From assembly GCF_034432235.1 (NCBI RefSeq), contig NZ_DAOUCJ010000106.1, forward strand, positions 1 to 52,565: a DNA stretch of 52,565 nt. The letters run 5' to 3'. Every line of letters begins with the position of its first letter. Positions within the stretch are counted from its first letter, which is position 1. Of this stretch, positions 17,601 through 25,760 are shown piece after piece. The translations under genes were made by a program, and so were the position numbers. This DNA is from Thermoflexus sp. (GTDB lineage: Bacteria; Chloroflexota; Anaerolineae; Thermoflexales; Thermoflexaceae). The notes under the pieces are model-generated. The model worked only from the letters and a program-made list of their open reading frames with translations, did no database searches and was not told the origin of the DNA.

Positions 17601-20600
17601 GCCGCGGGACGGGCAGGTGCCCACCCGTGAGACGGCGGAGATGCTGGAGCTGCTGGCCAGCCAGACCGGCATCATCATTGAAAACGCCCGCCTGTATGAG
17701 GGGCTGAAACAGCGGATCGAGGCGCTCACCCGTCTGAACGAAGCCAGCCGGCAGATCGCCGCCCGGCTGGAGCTGGGCGCTCTGCTGGAAGCCATCGCCC
17801 AGGCCGCCGCCTCCCTGAGCCATGCAGCCTGGGCGGGGGTGATCCGGATGGAGAAAGAAGCCCCTCAGCTGATCGCTCAATTCGCCCCGGATGGCCTGGA
17901 GGTCTCCTCATTGGAAGCCCTCCTGGGCTCCTCCCGGATGATCCAGGCGATGATGTCCGGCCGTGCGCTCTACCTCCGGGATTTAGCCGAGGCCCTGGAC
18001 GAGGAGATCCCGGAAGTGCGTTCCCTGCTCCTTGTCCCCATGCGGGCGGGCGGAGAGATCGTCGGATGGATCGCGGTGGCCCATCCGGAACGGGGCGCCT
18101 TCGATGAGATCGAACAGATCCTGCTCCAGACCCTGGCGGAACAGGCGGCGGTGGCTCTGGAGAACGCCCGGCTCTACGAGCAGACCCGCCGCTTCAGCGA
18201 GGAGCTCGAAGCCCAGGTCCGCGAGCGAACGGAGGCGCTGGAGAAGGCCCTGGCCGACCTTTCGGCTCGCCATCGCCAGCTGGAGCGGTTGTATCGGGTG
18301 ACCCTGGCGCTGACCGCCAGCCTGGAGCTGGAGGCTACCCTTCAGCAGGCGCTCTCCCTCCTTGTTGAGGAAGGGGAAACCGCGGCGGTGATCCTGATGG
18401 ATCCGGAGAAGGGACGCCTGGCGGTGCGAGCCGGGATCGGGCCGGGCAGTGCCGATCTGATCGGACAATCCTGGCCCCTTCACGAAGATCCCGGGGCGAT
18501 CCAGGCGGCCATCCGCCAGCGGCGAACCCAGAACCTGTTCGCGTTCCCCCTCGATCTCCTCCCGGCGCCCTGGCGGGCCCTGCGTCCAGGCGCGGCCCTG
18601 GTGGTTCCTCTCACCCTGGGCCTGGACGTCCTGGGGGCCCTGGTGTTCGCCAGCCCGGAAGCCCGTGGGTTCGATCCAGAACGGGTTCAGCTGCTGGAGA
18701 CCGTGGCCGCTCAGATGGCTCAGGCCATCCATAACGCAGCCCTTTATCAGCTGATCACCCAGCAGGCGGAGCAGCTGGGCAACACCCTGCGGGCCGCCCA
18801 GGAGGAGGTTTCCAAGCGCCAGGCCATCCTGGAGTCCATCGCGGAAGGGGTGATGGTGGCCGATGCCCGGGGCGAGGTGATCATGATGAACGCTGCCGCC
18901 GAACAGATCCTCGGGTTGCGCCGGGAGGAGGTCCTCGGTCGGCCCATCCATCATTTCACCGGCCTTTATGGGCCCGCATGGCAGGAATGGATGGCCTCCC
19001 TGCGGCGATGGCTTTCCTCCCCGCGGGGCCAGCCCCCCACCCTGTTCATGCGCCACGAGCTCGCCCCTGAGGGCCGCTTCATCACCGTCCACGCCGCGCC
19101 GGTGATGATGGGCACCGAGTTCCTGGGCACCGTCTCGGTCTTCCGGGATATCACGCCGGAGGTGGAAGCCGATCGCGCCAAGACAGAGTTCATCTCCACG
19201 GTGTCCCACGAGCTCCGCACGCCCATGACCTCCATCAAGGGCTACGTGGATCTTCTGCTCCTCGGATCCGCCGGGCCCCTTTCCGAAATGCAGCGCCGCT
19301 TCCTGCAGATTGTGAAGTCCAACGCCGACCGACTCAAACTGCTGGTGGATGACCTGCTGGACATCTCGCGGATTGAGAGCGGCCGCCTCCAGCTGGATCT
19401 CCGCCCGGTGCCCCTGGAGGCGGCAGTGGAAGCGGTGGTGGCTTCCCTGAAGGCTCGCCTCGACGAAAAGAACCAGCGCCTGGAGCTCGATCTGCCGGCT
19501 TTCCTCCCTCCGGTCCAGGCCGATAAGGATCGCCTGATCCAGATCCTGATGAACCTGGTCAGCAATGCCCACAAATACACGCCGGAAGGCGGGCAGATCC
19601 GCATCCGGGCCTGCGTGGAGGGAGAAGCCGTCCATGTGGCAGTCAGCGATACCGGGATCGGCATTCCCCCCGAGGCTCTCCCGCGCATCTTCGAGCGCTT
19701 TTATCGGGTGGATGACCCGCGGGTTCAGGAAACCCCCGGGACGGGCCTGGGCCTTTCGATCGTGAAAGCCCTGGTGGAAATGCATGGGGGGCGGATCTGG
19801 GTGGAAAGCGAGGTCGGCCGGGGATCGACGTTCCACTTCACGATCCCCATCGCCCGTGAGGCGCCCTCTCCCGTTGATCGACCCCCCGCGCCAGCGCCGG
19901 TCCCCGTCCGGGGGGATGGCGCTTCGCCCATCCTGATCGTGGAGGATGACCGCCATATCGCCGACCTGCTGGTCCAGCACCTGGAGCGCGCGGGATATCG
20001 AACCCTGGTCGCCCATCGGGGTGAGGAGGCCCTGCGCCTCGCCCGGGAGGAGCGTCCGCAGCTGATCACCCTGGATATCTACCTGCCGGACCTGGACGGC
20101 TTCACGGTGCTGGAACGACTGAAGGCCGATCCGGCCACCGCCGAGATCCCGGTCATCATCGTCTCCGTCCTGGCTGATCGCCAGCGAGGGGTCCACCTGG
20201 GAGCGGTGGATGTGTTGGGCAAACCGGTAGACGTGGAACGATTGCTGGAGGTGGTCGGCCGGTATGCGCGGCGCCATGCCCGCATCGTCATCGTGGATGA
20301 CGACGCGGGGACCCGGTCGTTGCTCCAGGACACCCTGCGCAACCATGGGTTCGAGGTGACGACCTTCGGGAACGCCATCGAGGCGCTGGCCTGGATCGAA
20401 GCCCATCGCCCCGATCTGGTGCTGATGGATCTCAAGCCGGCGGGGATGAGCGGACTGGACGCCCTGGCCCGCATGAAGGCCAGCCCGAAGATGGCGGACG
20501 TCCCGGTGGTGATCATGACCGCCAGCGCCACGGACCCGATGGGCAAACGCCGGCAGGCGCTGGCCCTGGGGGCGGCGGATTTCTTCCTCAAGCCGTTCCC

Positions 20601-20676
20601 GCTGGAGGAGTTCGTCGCCGCCATCCGGCGCCTTCTCGGCGAATCCTCCGAGGGAGAATCCGGCAACGCGGAGTAG
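14680..20676 (+). CDS. Giant multi-GAF hybrid histidine kinase with two receivers
   Basis: 1998 residues with no clear membrane helix, so probably cytoplasmic. After a short PAS-like N-terminus there are about seven GAF-type units in tandem (roughly 130-300, 305-475, 475-645, 650-815, 820-1010, 1010-1170 and 1200-1360), each ending in a helix like AVENARLYE. A coiled-coil linker lies near 1170-1200. Then come PAS (about 1380-1495), HisKA with H1510 (STVSHELRTPM), an ATPase domain (NLVSNAHKYTPEG, DTGIGIP, GTGLGLSI), and two receivers with phosphoacceptors D1799 and D1917. GGAGG precedes the ATG. It lies between two receiver genes, so it probably heads a multi-step phosphorelay. The GAF ligands are unknown. 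Confidence 0.93.
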   Translation: MVWRQRLRWLLRPARPSSSKPATHREDVSFLERWAEPMLWIEAGSGRLLLNAAARAWLGDPPPFSCQDLASRLRPPGVLERWLLGSRETATIGQRSAQASALPLTLDGHPGFLVVLRPVPEGSRSAPEPPIYPRELALVTGIARLLSASLDLDSTLDAILFAIRQVIPYELAEINLWEPGDRRLYTRARGGDPQAVAQLAELGGVYRPDEGLTGWLATYRRPLLIHDLRDFTGARPRLNLERFPARAFLGVPLQTREEFIGTLELVAYRPGAFTEEHLRLLEAIAAQAAIAIHNVRLYEATHHYAEGLKTLFRIAAMSAASPSLEDFLRRSVAELAEWFRVERVVVLLYDSKRQELTPHPAGVYGPWPPDALGFRLPVQDPVFAESVFRSGRPFRSNRASEDRRVIPPYRELIARFGVRSVLSIPLTAREQPIGEIHLINRIEGRFAPDDERLGMAMGVVLGTTLHNLQVIEQARRRAARLRALVEIGQRIAATLDLDRIFETIREALGRILDARNFYAALYDPENDEVSFVFYVHQGQRLRERPKRRGGHGLTEYVIRTGQPLLLRGDVAGQARALGIEPVGTPARLWMGVPMRVGDRVIGMLAIQHETDENAFDEEDLELLQAIAHQTAIAVENARLYGEIRERLEARIHQLTALNRIGQELNANLDLDHILNLVLDSAFHVTGADYGEILLYDPTSDLLRPRLLRNLSMEQLQARGLDRQRPGEGLIGQAFQSGRVVLVPDVRQDPHYIAGTPDTLSEVAVPIWYGTLVVGVLDLQSRRPHGFSEEQIAFLEALAAQAAVAIGNAMRLQEEAQRSERYRQRIELMRGMLEVGQALRSERPLENALDAVAHTIQESLGFERVLISLLEGEPPVLRRVAQAGLPLPVFERMRQIPQPWRNMQIFLREEFRLGACYYIPYERQPENLSEILDTWTATPTREPRPDPTRWHPEDLLIVPIHGTGGRLLGIISVDEPRDGQVPTRETAEMLELLASQTGIIIENARLYEGLKQRIEALTRLNEASRQIAARLELGALLEAIAQAAASLSHAAWAGVIRMEKEAPQLIAQFAPDGLEVSSLEALLGSSRMIQAMMSGRALYLRDLAEALDEEIPEVRSLLLVPMRAGGEIVGWIAVAHPERGAFDEIEQILLQTLAEQAAVALENARLYEQTRRFSEELEAQVRERTEALEKALADLSARHRQLERLYRVTLALTASLELEATLQQALSLLVEEGETAAVILMDPEKGRLAVRAGIGPGSADLIGQSWPLHEDPGAIQAAIRQRRTQNLFAFPLDLLPAPWRALRPGAALVVPLTLGLDVLGALVFASPEARGFDPERVQLLETVAAQMAQAIHNAALYQLITQQAEQLGNTLRAAQEEVSKRQAILESIAEGVMVADARGEVIMMNAAAEQILGLRREEVLGRPIHHFTGLYGPAWQEWMASLRRWLSSPRGQPPTLFMRHELAPEGRFITVHAAPVMMGTEFLGTVSVFRDITPEVEADRAKTEFISTVSHELRTPMTSIKGYVDLLLLGSAGPLSEMQRRFLQIVKSNADRLKLLVDDLLDISRIESGRLQLDLRPVPLEAAVEAVVASLKARLDEKNQRLELDLPAFLPPVQADKDRLIQILMNLVSNAHKYTPEGGQIRIRACVEGEAVHVAVSDTGIGIPPEALPRIFERFYRVDDPRVQETPGTGLGLSIVKALVEMHGGRIWVESEVGRGSTFHFTIPIAREAPSPVDRPPAPAPVPVRGDGASPILIVEDDRHIADLLVQHLERAGYRTLVAHRGEEALRLAREERPQLITLDIYLPDLDGFTVLERLKADPATAEIPVIIVSVLADRQRGVHLGAVDVLGKPVDVERLLEVVGRYARRHARIVIVDDDAGTRSLLQDTLRNHGFEVTTFGNAIEALAWIEAHRPDLVLMDLKPAGMSGLDALARMKASPKMADVPVVIMTASATDPMGKRRQALALGAADFFLKPFPLEEFVAAIRRLLGESSEGESGNAE

Positions 20677-20699
20677 AAACGGTTTCCGTTTCCGCTCCG
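20668..20699 (+). other. Hairpin spanning the giant-kinase stop codon
   Basis: CGGAG-TA-GAAACGG and CCGTTTC-CG-CTCCG pair around a TTT loop. No U-run follows, so it may be an mRNA processing or weak termination structure before the next receiver gene. Confidence 0.4.
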
Positions 20700-20747
20700 G
20701 GGAATCCGGGCAGCCGGTCCCGCAATCGGACAGGAGGGATCCGAACG

Positions 20748-21131
20748 ATGGCCAGGATTCTGATCGCAGAGGATGAACGGGATATCCGGGAATTGATCGT
20801 CTTCACCCTGGAGTTTGGAGGCTTCCAGGTGATCGCCGCCACCAACGGCGAGGAAGCGGTGGAACTGGCCCGTCAGCATCGCCCGGACCTGATCATCCTG
20901 GATGTCCGCATGCCTCGAATGACCGGCTACGAGGCCTGTCGCATCCTGAAATCCCAGGAAGAAACCCGCGCCATCCCGGTGGTGTTTCTATCCGCCAAAG
21001 GGCAAGAGGCGGAGATCCGCCAGGGCATGGAGGCGGGGGCCGATGCCTATATCCTGAAACCTTTCGCCCCCGATGAGCTGATCCAGCAGGTCCAGGCCCT
21101 TTTGAACCGGCATGGCATGAGATCAGGGTGA
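20748..21131 (+). CDS. Stand-alone receiver (CheY-like) protein
   Basis: 127 residues, a single receiver domain: acidic pocket E8/D9, phosphoacceptor D52 in LIILDVRMPRM, switch Ser in VVFLSAKG and Lys in ILKPF. No output domain follows, so it acts by phosphotransfer or by binding a partner. It begins 71 nt after the giant kinase, with GGAGG about 8 nt before the ATG, and is most simply an intermediate or output of that kinase. Sole-receiver proteins next to multi-GAF kinases are common in Chloroflexota and cyanobacteria (general knowledge). Confidence 0.9.
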   Translation: MARILIAEDERDIRELIVFTLEFGGFQVIAATNGEEAVELARQHRPDLIILDVRMPRMTGYEACRILKSQEETRAIPVVFLSAKGQEAEIRQGMEAGADAYILKPFAPDELIQQVQALLNRHGMRSG

Positions 21132-21291
21132 AACCAACGGGCTGGATTTCCGCGGTCCGGCTCTGATTTGGGGAAGCGAGAACCTCCCTCGCACCCCCAA
21201 GAGGGAGAAGGAGCGGTCTCGGCTTTCTCACTCAAGCTCAGCAGCGCAAGCCCGATCCCGATCGAATTCCTGAGGCAGGGAACGGCAAGCG

Positions 21292-22086
21292 GTGAGCATT
21301 GCGACTGTCGGAGAGTATCTGATCCATTATGAGGCGCTGGGTCGGGGCCAGCCCGTGGTCTTCCTGCACGGGTGGGTGGGGTCATGGCGCTACTGGCTGC
21401 CCACGATGCAGGCCCTCTCCCATCGATTCCGGACCTATGCCGTCGACCTGGCGGGGTTTGGGGATTCCGCCAAGCCGCGGCAGGGGGCCGACTCCGTCTA
21501 CCGCCTGGAGCGCCAGGTCGAGCTGGTCCGGGAATGGATGGATCACCTGGGGATCCTCCGGGCGCACCTCATCGGCCACACCCTGGGCGCTATGATTGCG
21601 ATCCGGCTGGCCTTGAAGCATCCCGATCGGGTGCAGCGGATCCTGGCCGTCGGCTATCCGACCGCTCTGGAGATCCCGAAAGGCGCCCGTGGATGGATGG
21701 GGAAGGGGATCCTGATGGAGCGGTTGAGCCGTCTCGCCCAGGAGTATCCCGAGGTGCAGCGGGAACATCAGCGGGCGGATCCCGAGGCGATCGTCCTCAG
21801 CCTGGAGGAAGCCCTGATCCATCAGGAGGCGCTCGGGGAGTGGCTTCGCCTGGTGGATTGCCCGCTCCTCCTGGTTTACGGTCGGCGGGATCCGCTGATC
21901 GCCCCCCCGCTCTTCCTGAACGGCGGCCTGGACGCCTCCACCCGTCTGATCCTCCTGGAGGAAGGCCGTCATTTCCCCATGCTGGATCTCCCTGCCGTTT
22001 TCCAGCGCCTGACAGAGGATTTCCTCACCCTGCCCGATCCCTCGCAGATCACCCTGAAGGAAGAATGGCGCCGGCGGTTCCGATAG
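21292..22086 (+). CDS. Alpha/beta hydrolase-fold protein with Thr at the nucleophile elbow
   Basis: 264 residues with the alpha/beta hydrolase layout: oxyanion motif FLHGWVGSW (residues 24-32), nucleophile elbow, acid D200 in LLVYGRRDPL and catalytic H227 in EEGRHFPM. The elbow, usually GxSxG, reads G95-H96-T97-L98-G99, so Thr replaces the catalytic Ser. The protein may be a weak or inactive enzyme, or use Thr. The start is GTG 21292; the ribosome site is weak. The upstream gap holds a CTCCCTC/GAGGGAG hairpin near 21182-21206. Family members include esterases, haloperoxidases and C-C hydrolases; the substrate is not assigned. Confidence 0.85.
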   Translation: MSIATVGEYLIHYEALGRGQPVVFLHGWVGSWRYWLPTMQALSHRFRTYAVDLAGFGDSAKPRQGADSVYRLERQVELVREWMDHLGILRAHLIGHTLGAMIAIRLALKHPDRVQRILAVGYPTALEIPKGARGWMGKGILMERLSRLAQEYPEVQREHQRADPEAIVLSLEEALIHQEALGEWLRLVDCPLLLVYGRRDPLIAPPLFLNGGLDASTRLILLEEGRHFPMLDLPAVFQRLTEDFLTLPDPSQITLKEEWRRRFR

Positions 22087-22099
22087 AAGGGCCATCCTG

Positions 22100-22487
22100 T
22101 TGGATCAACGCGCCACCGCATCCCATGATCTCCACTGCTCCCGCATGGCCTCTTCACCCCATTCCACATCCATGGGATTCTGGCCATATTGCTGTTGGCG
22201 GCAATGCACGGGGAGACCCCCTGCGCGGGATGTGGCCGTGGGGGAAGTGACGGGCGGAACGGTTGCGGCATCATGTCAGGATTGGGGTTATGGGCGAGTG
22301 GATATCCAGCTTTAAGCACGGTGTGGACGGTACTGCGGCAGGTGGACGTGGAACGGGGCCGACCCCGGCCTGCAAGCGCCCGGTCGATGAAGCAGGAAGC
22401 GGCCGGTCGTCTATGGATCTCCCTCGGGTGAAATCGCTGACGATGGATCACGGAACGGAAGCCCGCCCTTTCAGGGGTGGGAGGAGA
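22100..22487 (+). mobile_element. Remnant of an IS200/IS605-type element (tnpB 3' tail and right end)
   Basis: The stretch contains no complete gene. Its last part (22461-22486) reads GCCCGCCCTTTCAGGGGTGG followed by GAGGAG, which closely resembles the hairpin at the right end of IS605-family elements and their guide (omega) RNA. Upstream, one plus frame contains FKHGVDGT and TPACKRPVDEAGSG, resembling the variable C-terminal tails of thermophile TnpB proteins. No TnpA, no catalytic RuvC segment and no left end are visible. I infer a decayed fragment that abuts the broken PIN gene. A BLAST of 22100-22490 against ISfinder would settle it. Confidence 0.45.
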
Positions 22488-22918
22488 TCACGGACGCCTG
22501 CCATGGGCAGAAAGGATGGCGAGAAACTCCGGAACACCCACGATGTGAACACCATATCGCTCGCGCATCGTGGCCTTGAGTTCTTCGTCCCCTTTGAGGT
22601 CCTTATCTCCGGTCACCAAGTATAGAACTCTGCCGGAGATGGCCACGTTCAGAAAGATGTCGTCTTTGGGGTCGCGGCACAATGTCACATGAACTGACGG
22701 TTTTACCATTTCCGCTCGTTCGTAGATGAGCCTGCCCAGTTCCTCGATGTCCTCCCCAGTGAAATACCGGCGAAATTTGGGACGAGCCAGCACCTCAAAC
22801 AGTTCGGCAAGCAGCTCCTCTGATGTTACGAGGATGAATTGCCCATCTTTCCACGCTTCTATAAGAATGTCGCCGGCCCTTTTAGCAAACCTCGGACGAA
22901 CAGGTTCGTATCAACCAC
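22488..22918 (-). pseudogene. PIN-domain toxin (VapC-like), split by a frameshift
   Basis: Two frames together encode one PIN protein. The first, from GTG 22918, gives VVDTNLFVRGLLKGPA; after about 22870-22880 the match continues in the next frame as DILIEAWKDGQF, ELLAELFEVLARPKF, CRDPKDD and VTGDKDL, ending at 22488. All four acidic residues of the PIN RNase site are kept (Asp in VVDTN, Glu in LLAEL, Asp in DPKDD and in GDKDL), so the break is recent or a single-base sequencing error. The start overlaps the antitoxin gene by 8 nt, the standard arrangement for such modules. Confidence 0.7.
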
Positions 22919-23165
22919 CGCTCTGGGTGTGGATAGCCGTTCGGGCGCGTTCGACTTCGGCATCGACCTCTTCCTCGCCGATGGGGAACTGATCCACGCG
23001 AGCCCATACGCGCGCCAACAGCGCTTCCAGGCGCTCGTGCCATGGCCGTGACTCAATGGCCTGCCGAACGATCTCCTGCTCCTCGGGTTTCAGTTGACGA
23101 ACTATGGCCAGAATCTGATCCAGGGTCAGTTCCAGTTCCACCTGTTGGATCCTTACCTTCGGCAT
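22911..23165 (-). CDS. Putative antitoxin of the PIN module
   Basis: 84 residues, charged and helical (LTLDQILAIVRQLKPEEQEIV, then a Glu-rich tail). It resembles the small antitoxin-like proteins (DUF2281-type or similar) that precede PIN toxins in cyanobacteria and Chloroflexota. It begins with MPKVRIQQVELELT, has AAAGGAGG about 8 nt before the ATG and overlaps the PIN start by 8 nt. In such modules the antitoxin binds the toxin and represses the shared promoter. A candidate promoter lies at 23237-23266. The family assignment rests mainly on context. Confidence 0.7.
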   Translation of the reverse strand: MPKVRIQQVELELTLDQILAIVRQLKPEEQEIVRQAIESRPWHERLEALLARVWARVDQFPIGEEEVDAEVERARTAIHTQSGG

Positions 23166-23236
23166 TCCGATAACCTCCTTTCATAAAAGCCGTGCGCAGG
23201 GGGCGGTCGGCAGCTCACCTGATCCCAGTCGCTTAA

Positions 23237-23266
23237 ATTATATGCCCTTGTCCGGTCAGCTGCCAT
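23237..23266 (-). promoter_or_regulatory. Candidate promoter of the antitoxin-PIN module
   Basis: On the minus strand a perfect TATAAT (23237-23242) lies 18 nt after ATGGCA (23261-23266), which matches four of six -35 bases. It would start transcription about 65 nt before the antitoxin ATG. Confidence 0.5.
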
Positions 23267-23557
23267 CGGCCTTAGCCGGCGGCTTGCCGTAGCGGGACAA
23301 GCGCACCACCCGCCAACAGGCCGGCTGGCGGCGGCCCCGGCGGCGATATGGATCGCCGCCACCCGGGCGACGGGGGCGGGGTAGCCACACGACCAGATGC
23401 GAGCTCGGATCGCGATCTCCGGTTTTTCTTCTCCGTATGCCTGCATATGGGGCAAGAGTTTGAAAAGCTCCGGGAGAACCCACCCTGCAGACCGCAAGCC
23501 CGTTCACCGGATTAAAATACATACATACTCGAGGCATTCTGTCGCAGGAGGGGTCGG
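23267..23557. other. GC-rich gap before the aldehyde oxidoreductase gene
   Basis: About 290 bp with several inverted GC blocks (for example GGCGAT/ATCGCC near 23340-23360). Overlapping open frames on the minus strand have no recognisable motif and look like shadows. An AT-rich TAAAATACATACAT patch (23513-23526) just before the next gene may contain its -10, but no matching -35 is seen. Confidence 0.4.
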
Positions 23558-25447
23558 ATGTTCGGTTACGCCGGACGCATTCTGCATGTCGATCTCTCGG
23601 CCGGACGTCTGTGGGTGGAGGAGCCGGACGAGGCGTTCTACCGGACTTACTGGGGCGGCAGCGCGATGGGGCTGTATTACGTGCTGAGGCACACACCGCC
23701 CGGCATCGATCCTTTCGATCCCCGCAACACCCTCACGTTCTTCCTCAGCGCGGCCACCGGCCTCCCCATCTCCGGTCAGAGCCGGGCCACCGCCAACGCC
23801 AAATCCCCCCTTACCGGCCTGATCGGCGACTCCCAGGCCGGCGGCTTCTGGCCCGCCGAGCTCAAGTTCGCCCGATTCGACGGCATCGTGATCTACGGGC
23901 GGGCGCCGAAGCCGGTCTACCTCTGGATCCACGACGGAGAGGCGGAGCTGCGGGACGCGACCCACCTCTGGGGGCGCACCACCGGCGAGGTGGAGGACAT
24001 CCTCTATGAAGAGCTGGGCGACGACCAGATCGAGATCGCCCAGATCGGCCCGGCCGGCGAACGCCTCGTTCGATTCGCCGCCATTATGAACATGCGCAAT
24101 CGCGCCCACGGCCGCACCGGGATGGGCGCGGTGATGGGCTCCAAAAACCTCAAGGCCATCGCCGTGCGGGGCCGCTGGCGCCCGTCGGCATACGACGCCC
24201 GGGCCCTTCAACAGTTGAACAAACAGGGTCCGGCCGCCTACGAGGCAAACCTGGCGGTCAAAAACCTGGGGATCTATGGAACCGCCAGCGTGCTGGCGGC
24301 CCAGAACGCCGCCGGCGGCCAGCCGACGCGCAACTACACCAGCGGCTTCTTTGAGGAAGCCGATCGCATCACCGGCGAGCGGATGGCCGAGACCATCCTG
24401 AAGGAGCGCGATACCTGTTACGCCTGTGTGGTCCGCTGCAAGCGGGTGGTGGAGACGGAGTGGCGGGGCCGCTCGGTGGACCCCCTCTATGGCGGGCCGG
24501 AGTATGAGACCCTTTCCACCTTCGGCTCCTACTGTGGGGTCAGCGATCTTGAGGCCATCGCCCTGGCGAACCAGATCTGCAATCAGTATGGGGTGGATAC
24601 GATCTCCTGCGGGGCGACCATCGCCTTCGCCATGGAGTGTTTCGAGCGGGGGATCCTCCCGGAGGCCGAGGTGGGCTTTCCCCTGCGCTTCGGCGACGCG
24701 GAGGCGATGATCCGCCTGCTGGAGCGGATCGTGCGGCGCGAGGGCATCGGGGATGTCCTGGCAGAAGGCTCCGCCCGGGCAGCTCAGATCATCGGCCGCG
24801 GGGCGGAAGATCTCGTGGTCGCCGTGAAGGGCCAGGAGCTCCCCGCCCATATGCCCCAGGTCAAGCGCTCCCTGGCCCTGATCTACGCCGTCAACCCCTT
24901 CGGCGCCGATCACCAGTCCAGCGAGCACGACACCCTCTACATGCCCAAATCCCCCCGCCTTTTCCTGGACCGGCTGGCTGTCCTCGGCCTGACCGACCCG
25001 CAACCGCCCCGGGTTCTGAACGAGGCGAAAATCCGCTTCGCCTATGAGACCCAGAAGTTTTACAGCTTTCTGGACACGGCGGACCTGTGCCAGTTCGTCT
25101 TCGGGCCTTCCTGGCAGCTCTACGGGCCGGAGGAGCTGGTGGCGCTCATGCGCGCGGTGACCGGATGGGAGGTGACCCTGGAGGAGGTGATGCGGGTGGG
25201 CGAGCGAAGGCTGAACATGCTGCGGGCTTTCAACGCCCGGGAAGGGGCGGGGCGGGATCGGGACACTTTGCCGAAGCGGCTGTTCGAGCCCCTGCGGGGC
25301 GGCAAAACCGATGGGCTGAGCGTGGATCGGGAGGAATGGGAAGCAGCCCTCGCCCGCTATTATGAAATGGCCGGCTGGGATCCCCAGACCGGGATGCCCA
25401 CCCCGGAGAAACTGCGGGAACTGGGTCTGGAATGGATCCTCTCGTAG
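23558..25447 (+). CDS. Aldehyde:ferredoxin oxidoreductase family protein (tungsten-pterin)
   Basis: 629 residues, the normal AOR length. The N-terminal domain has the family sequence GRILHVDLSAGRL and pterin-contact segments (ATANAKSPLTGLIGDSQAGG, GRTGMGAVMGSKNLKAI). The [4Fe-4S] ligands follow the AOR pattern CxxCxxxC...C: C287, C290, C294 and C511. AORs hold tungsten between two pterins and oxidise aldehydes to acids with ferredoxin, or run in reverse in anaerobes. AGGAGGGG precedes the ATG. No separate electron-transfer subunit gene is adjacent, and a strong hairpin follows at 25516-25560, so the gene is monocistronic. The substrate cannot be told; amino-acid derived aldehydes would suit the neighbouring catabolic genes. 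Confidence 0.92.
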   Translation: MFGYAGRILHVDLSAGRLWVEEPDEAFYRTYWGGSAMGLYYVLRHTPPGIDPFDPRNTLTFFLSAATGLPISGQSRATANAKSPLTGLIGDSQAGGFWPAELKFARFDGIVIYGRAPKPVYLWIHDGEAELRDATHLWGRTTGEVEDILYEELGDDQIEIAQIGPAGERLVRFAAIMNMRNRAHGRTGMGAVMGSKNLKAIAVRGRWRPSAYDARALQQLNKQGPAAYEANLAVKNLGIYGTASVLAAQNAAGGQPTRNYTSGFFEEADRITGERMAETILKERDTCYACVVRCKRVVETEWRGRSVDPLYGGPEYETLSTFGSYCGVSDLEAIALANQICNQYGVDTISCGATIAFAMECFERGILPEAEVGFPLRFGDAEAMIRLLERIVRREGIGDVLAEGSARAAQIIGRGAEDLVVAVKGQELPAHMPQVKRSLALIYAVNPFGADHQSSEHDTLYMPKSPRLFLDRLAVLGLTDPQPPRVLNEAKIRFAYETQKFYSFLDTADLCQFVFGPSWQLYGPEELVALMRAVTGWEVTLEEVMRVGERRLNMLRAFNAREGAGRDRDTLPKRLFEPLRGGKTDGLSVDREEWEAALARYYEMAGWDPQTGMPTPEKLRELGLEWILS

Positions 25448-25515
25448 GAAACGTCCTGCAGTGATTCCTCACCGCACCCGGGCAGGGGTTCCGTCGCTGG
25501 CCCCTCCCGGGAGGC

Positions 25516-25563
25516 ATTCAGGGCTGCGGGGTGCCTCTGGAACTCCTCGCAGCCCTGAATTTT
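25516..25563 (+). terminator. Rho-independent terminator after the aldehyde oxidoreductase gene
   Basis: A perfect 13-bp stem, ATTCAGGGCTGCG (25516-25528) with CGCAGCCCTGAAT (25548-25560), loop of 19 nt, followed by TTT. The rest of the 313-bp gap up to the Hsp20 gene shows no gene and no CIRCE element. Confidence 0.7.
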
Positions 25564-25760
25564 CTGGCGGCCCCGCCGCCCGCCCCATGACCCCGAAACC
25601 CGATCGGTATGCTTCTGCGAGCCCGCTGATCTTCCTTTAACTCAACGTTTGCGGATCTTTTATCCCCCGCTAACGCTCCTCTTAGGCCTTCCGCTTACGA
25701 TGAAGGCTGGAAAAGCCCCAGGGGTGCAGGCAAAACCGCCCCCGAAAGGAGGTGAGGCCT

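Noticed and set aside
17983..20406. An 807-codon open frame antisense to the giant kinase
   Set aside because: High GC with biased third positions opens the opposite strand; the sense frame has complete kinase and receiver motifs and the antisense peptide has none.
23153..23497. A 114-codon minus-strand frame upstream of the antitoxin
   Set aside because: It overlaps the antitoxin start and promoter, lacks motifs and reads as a GC shadow.
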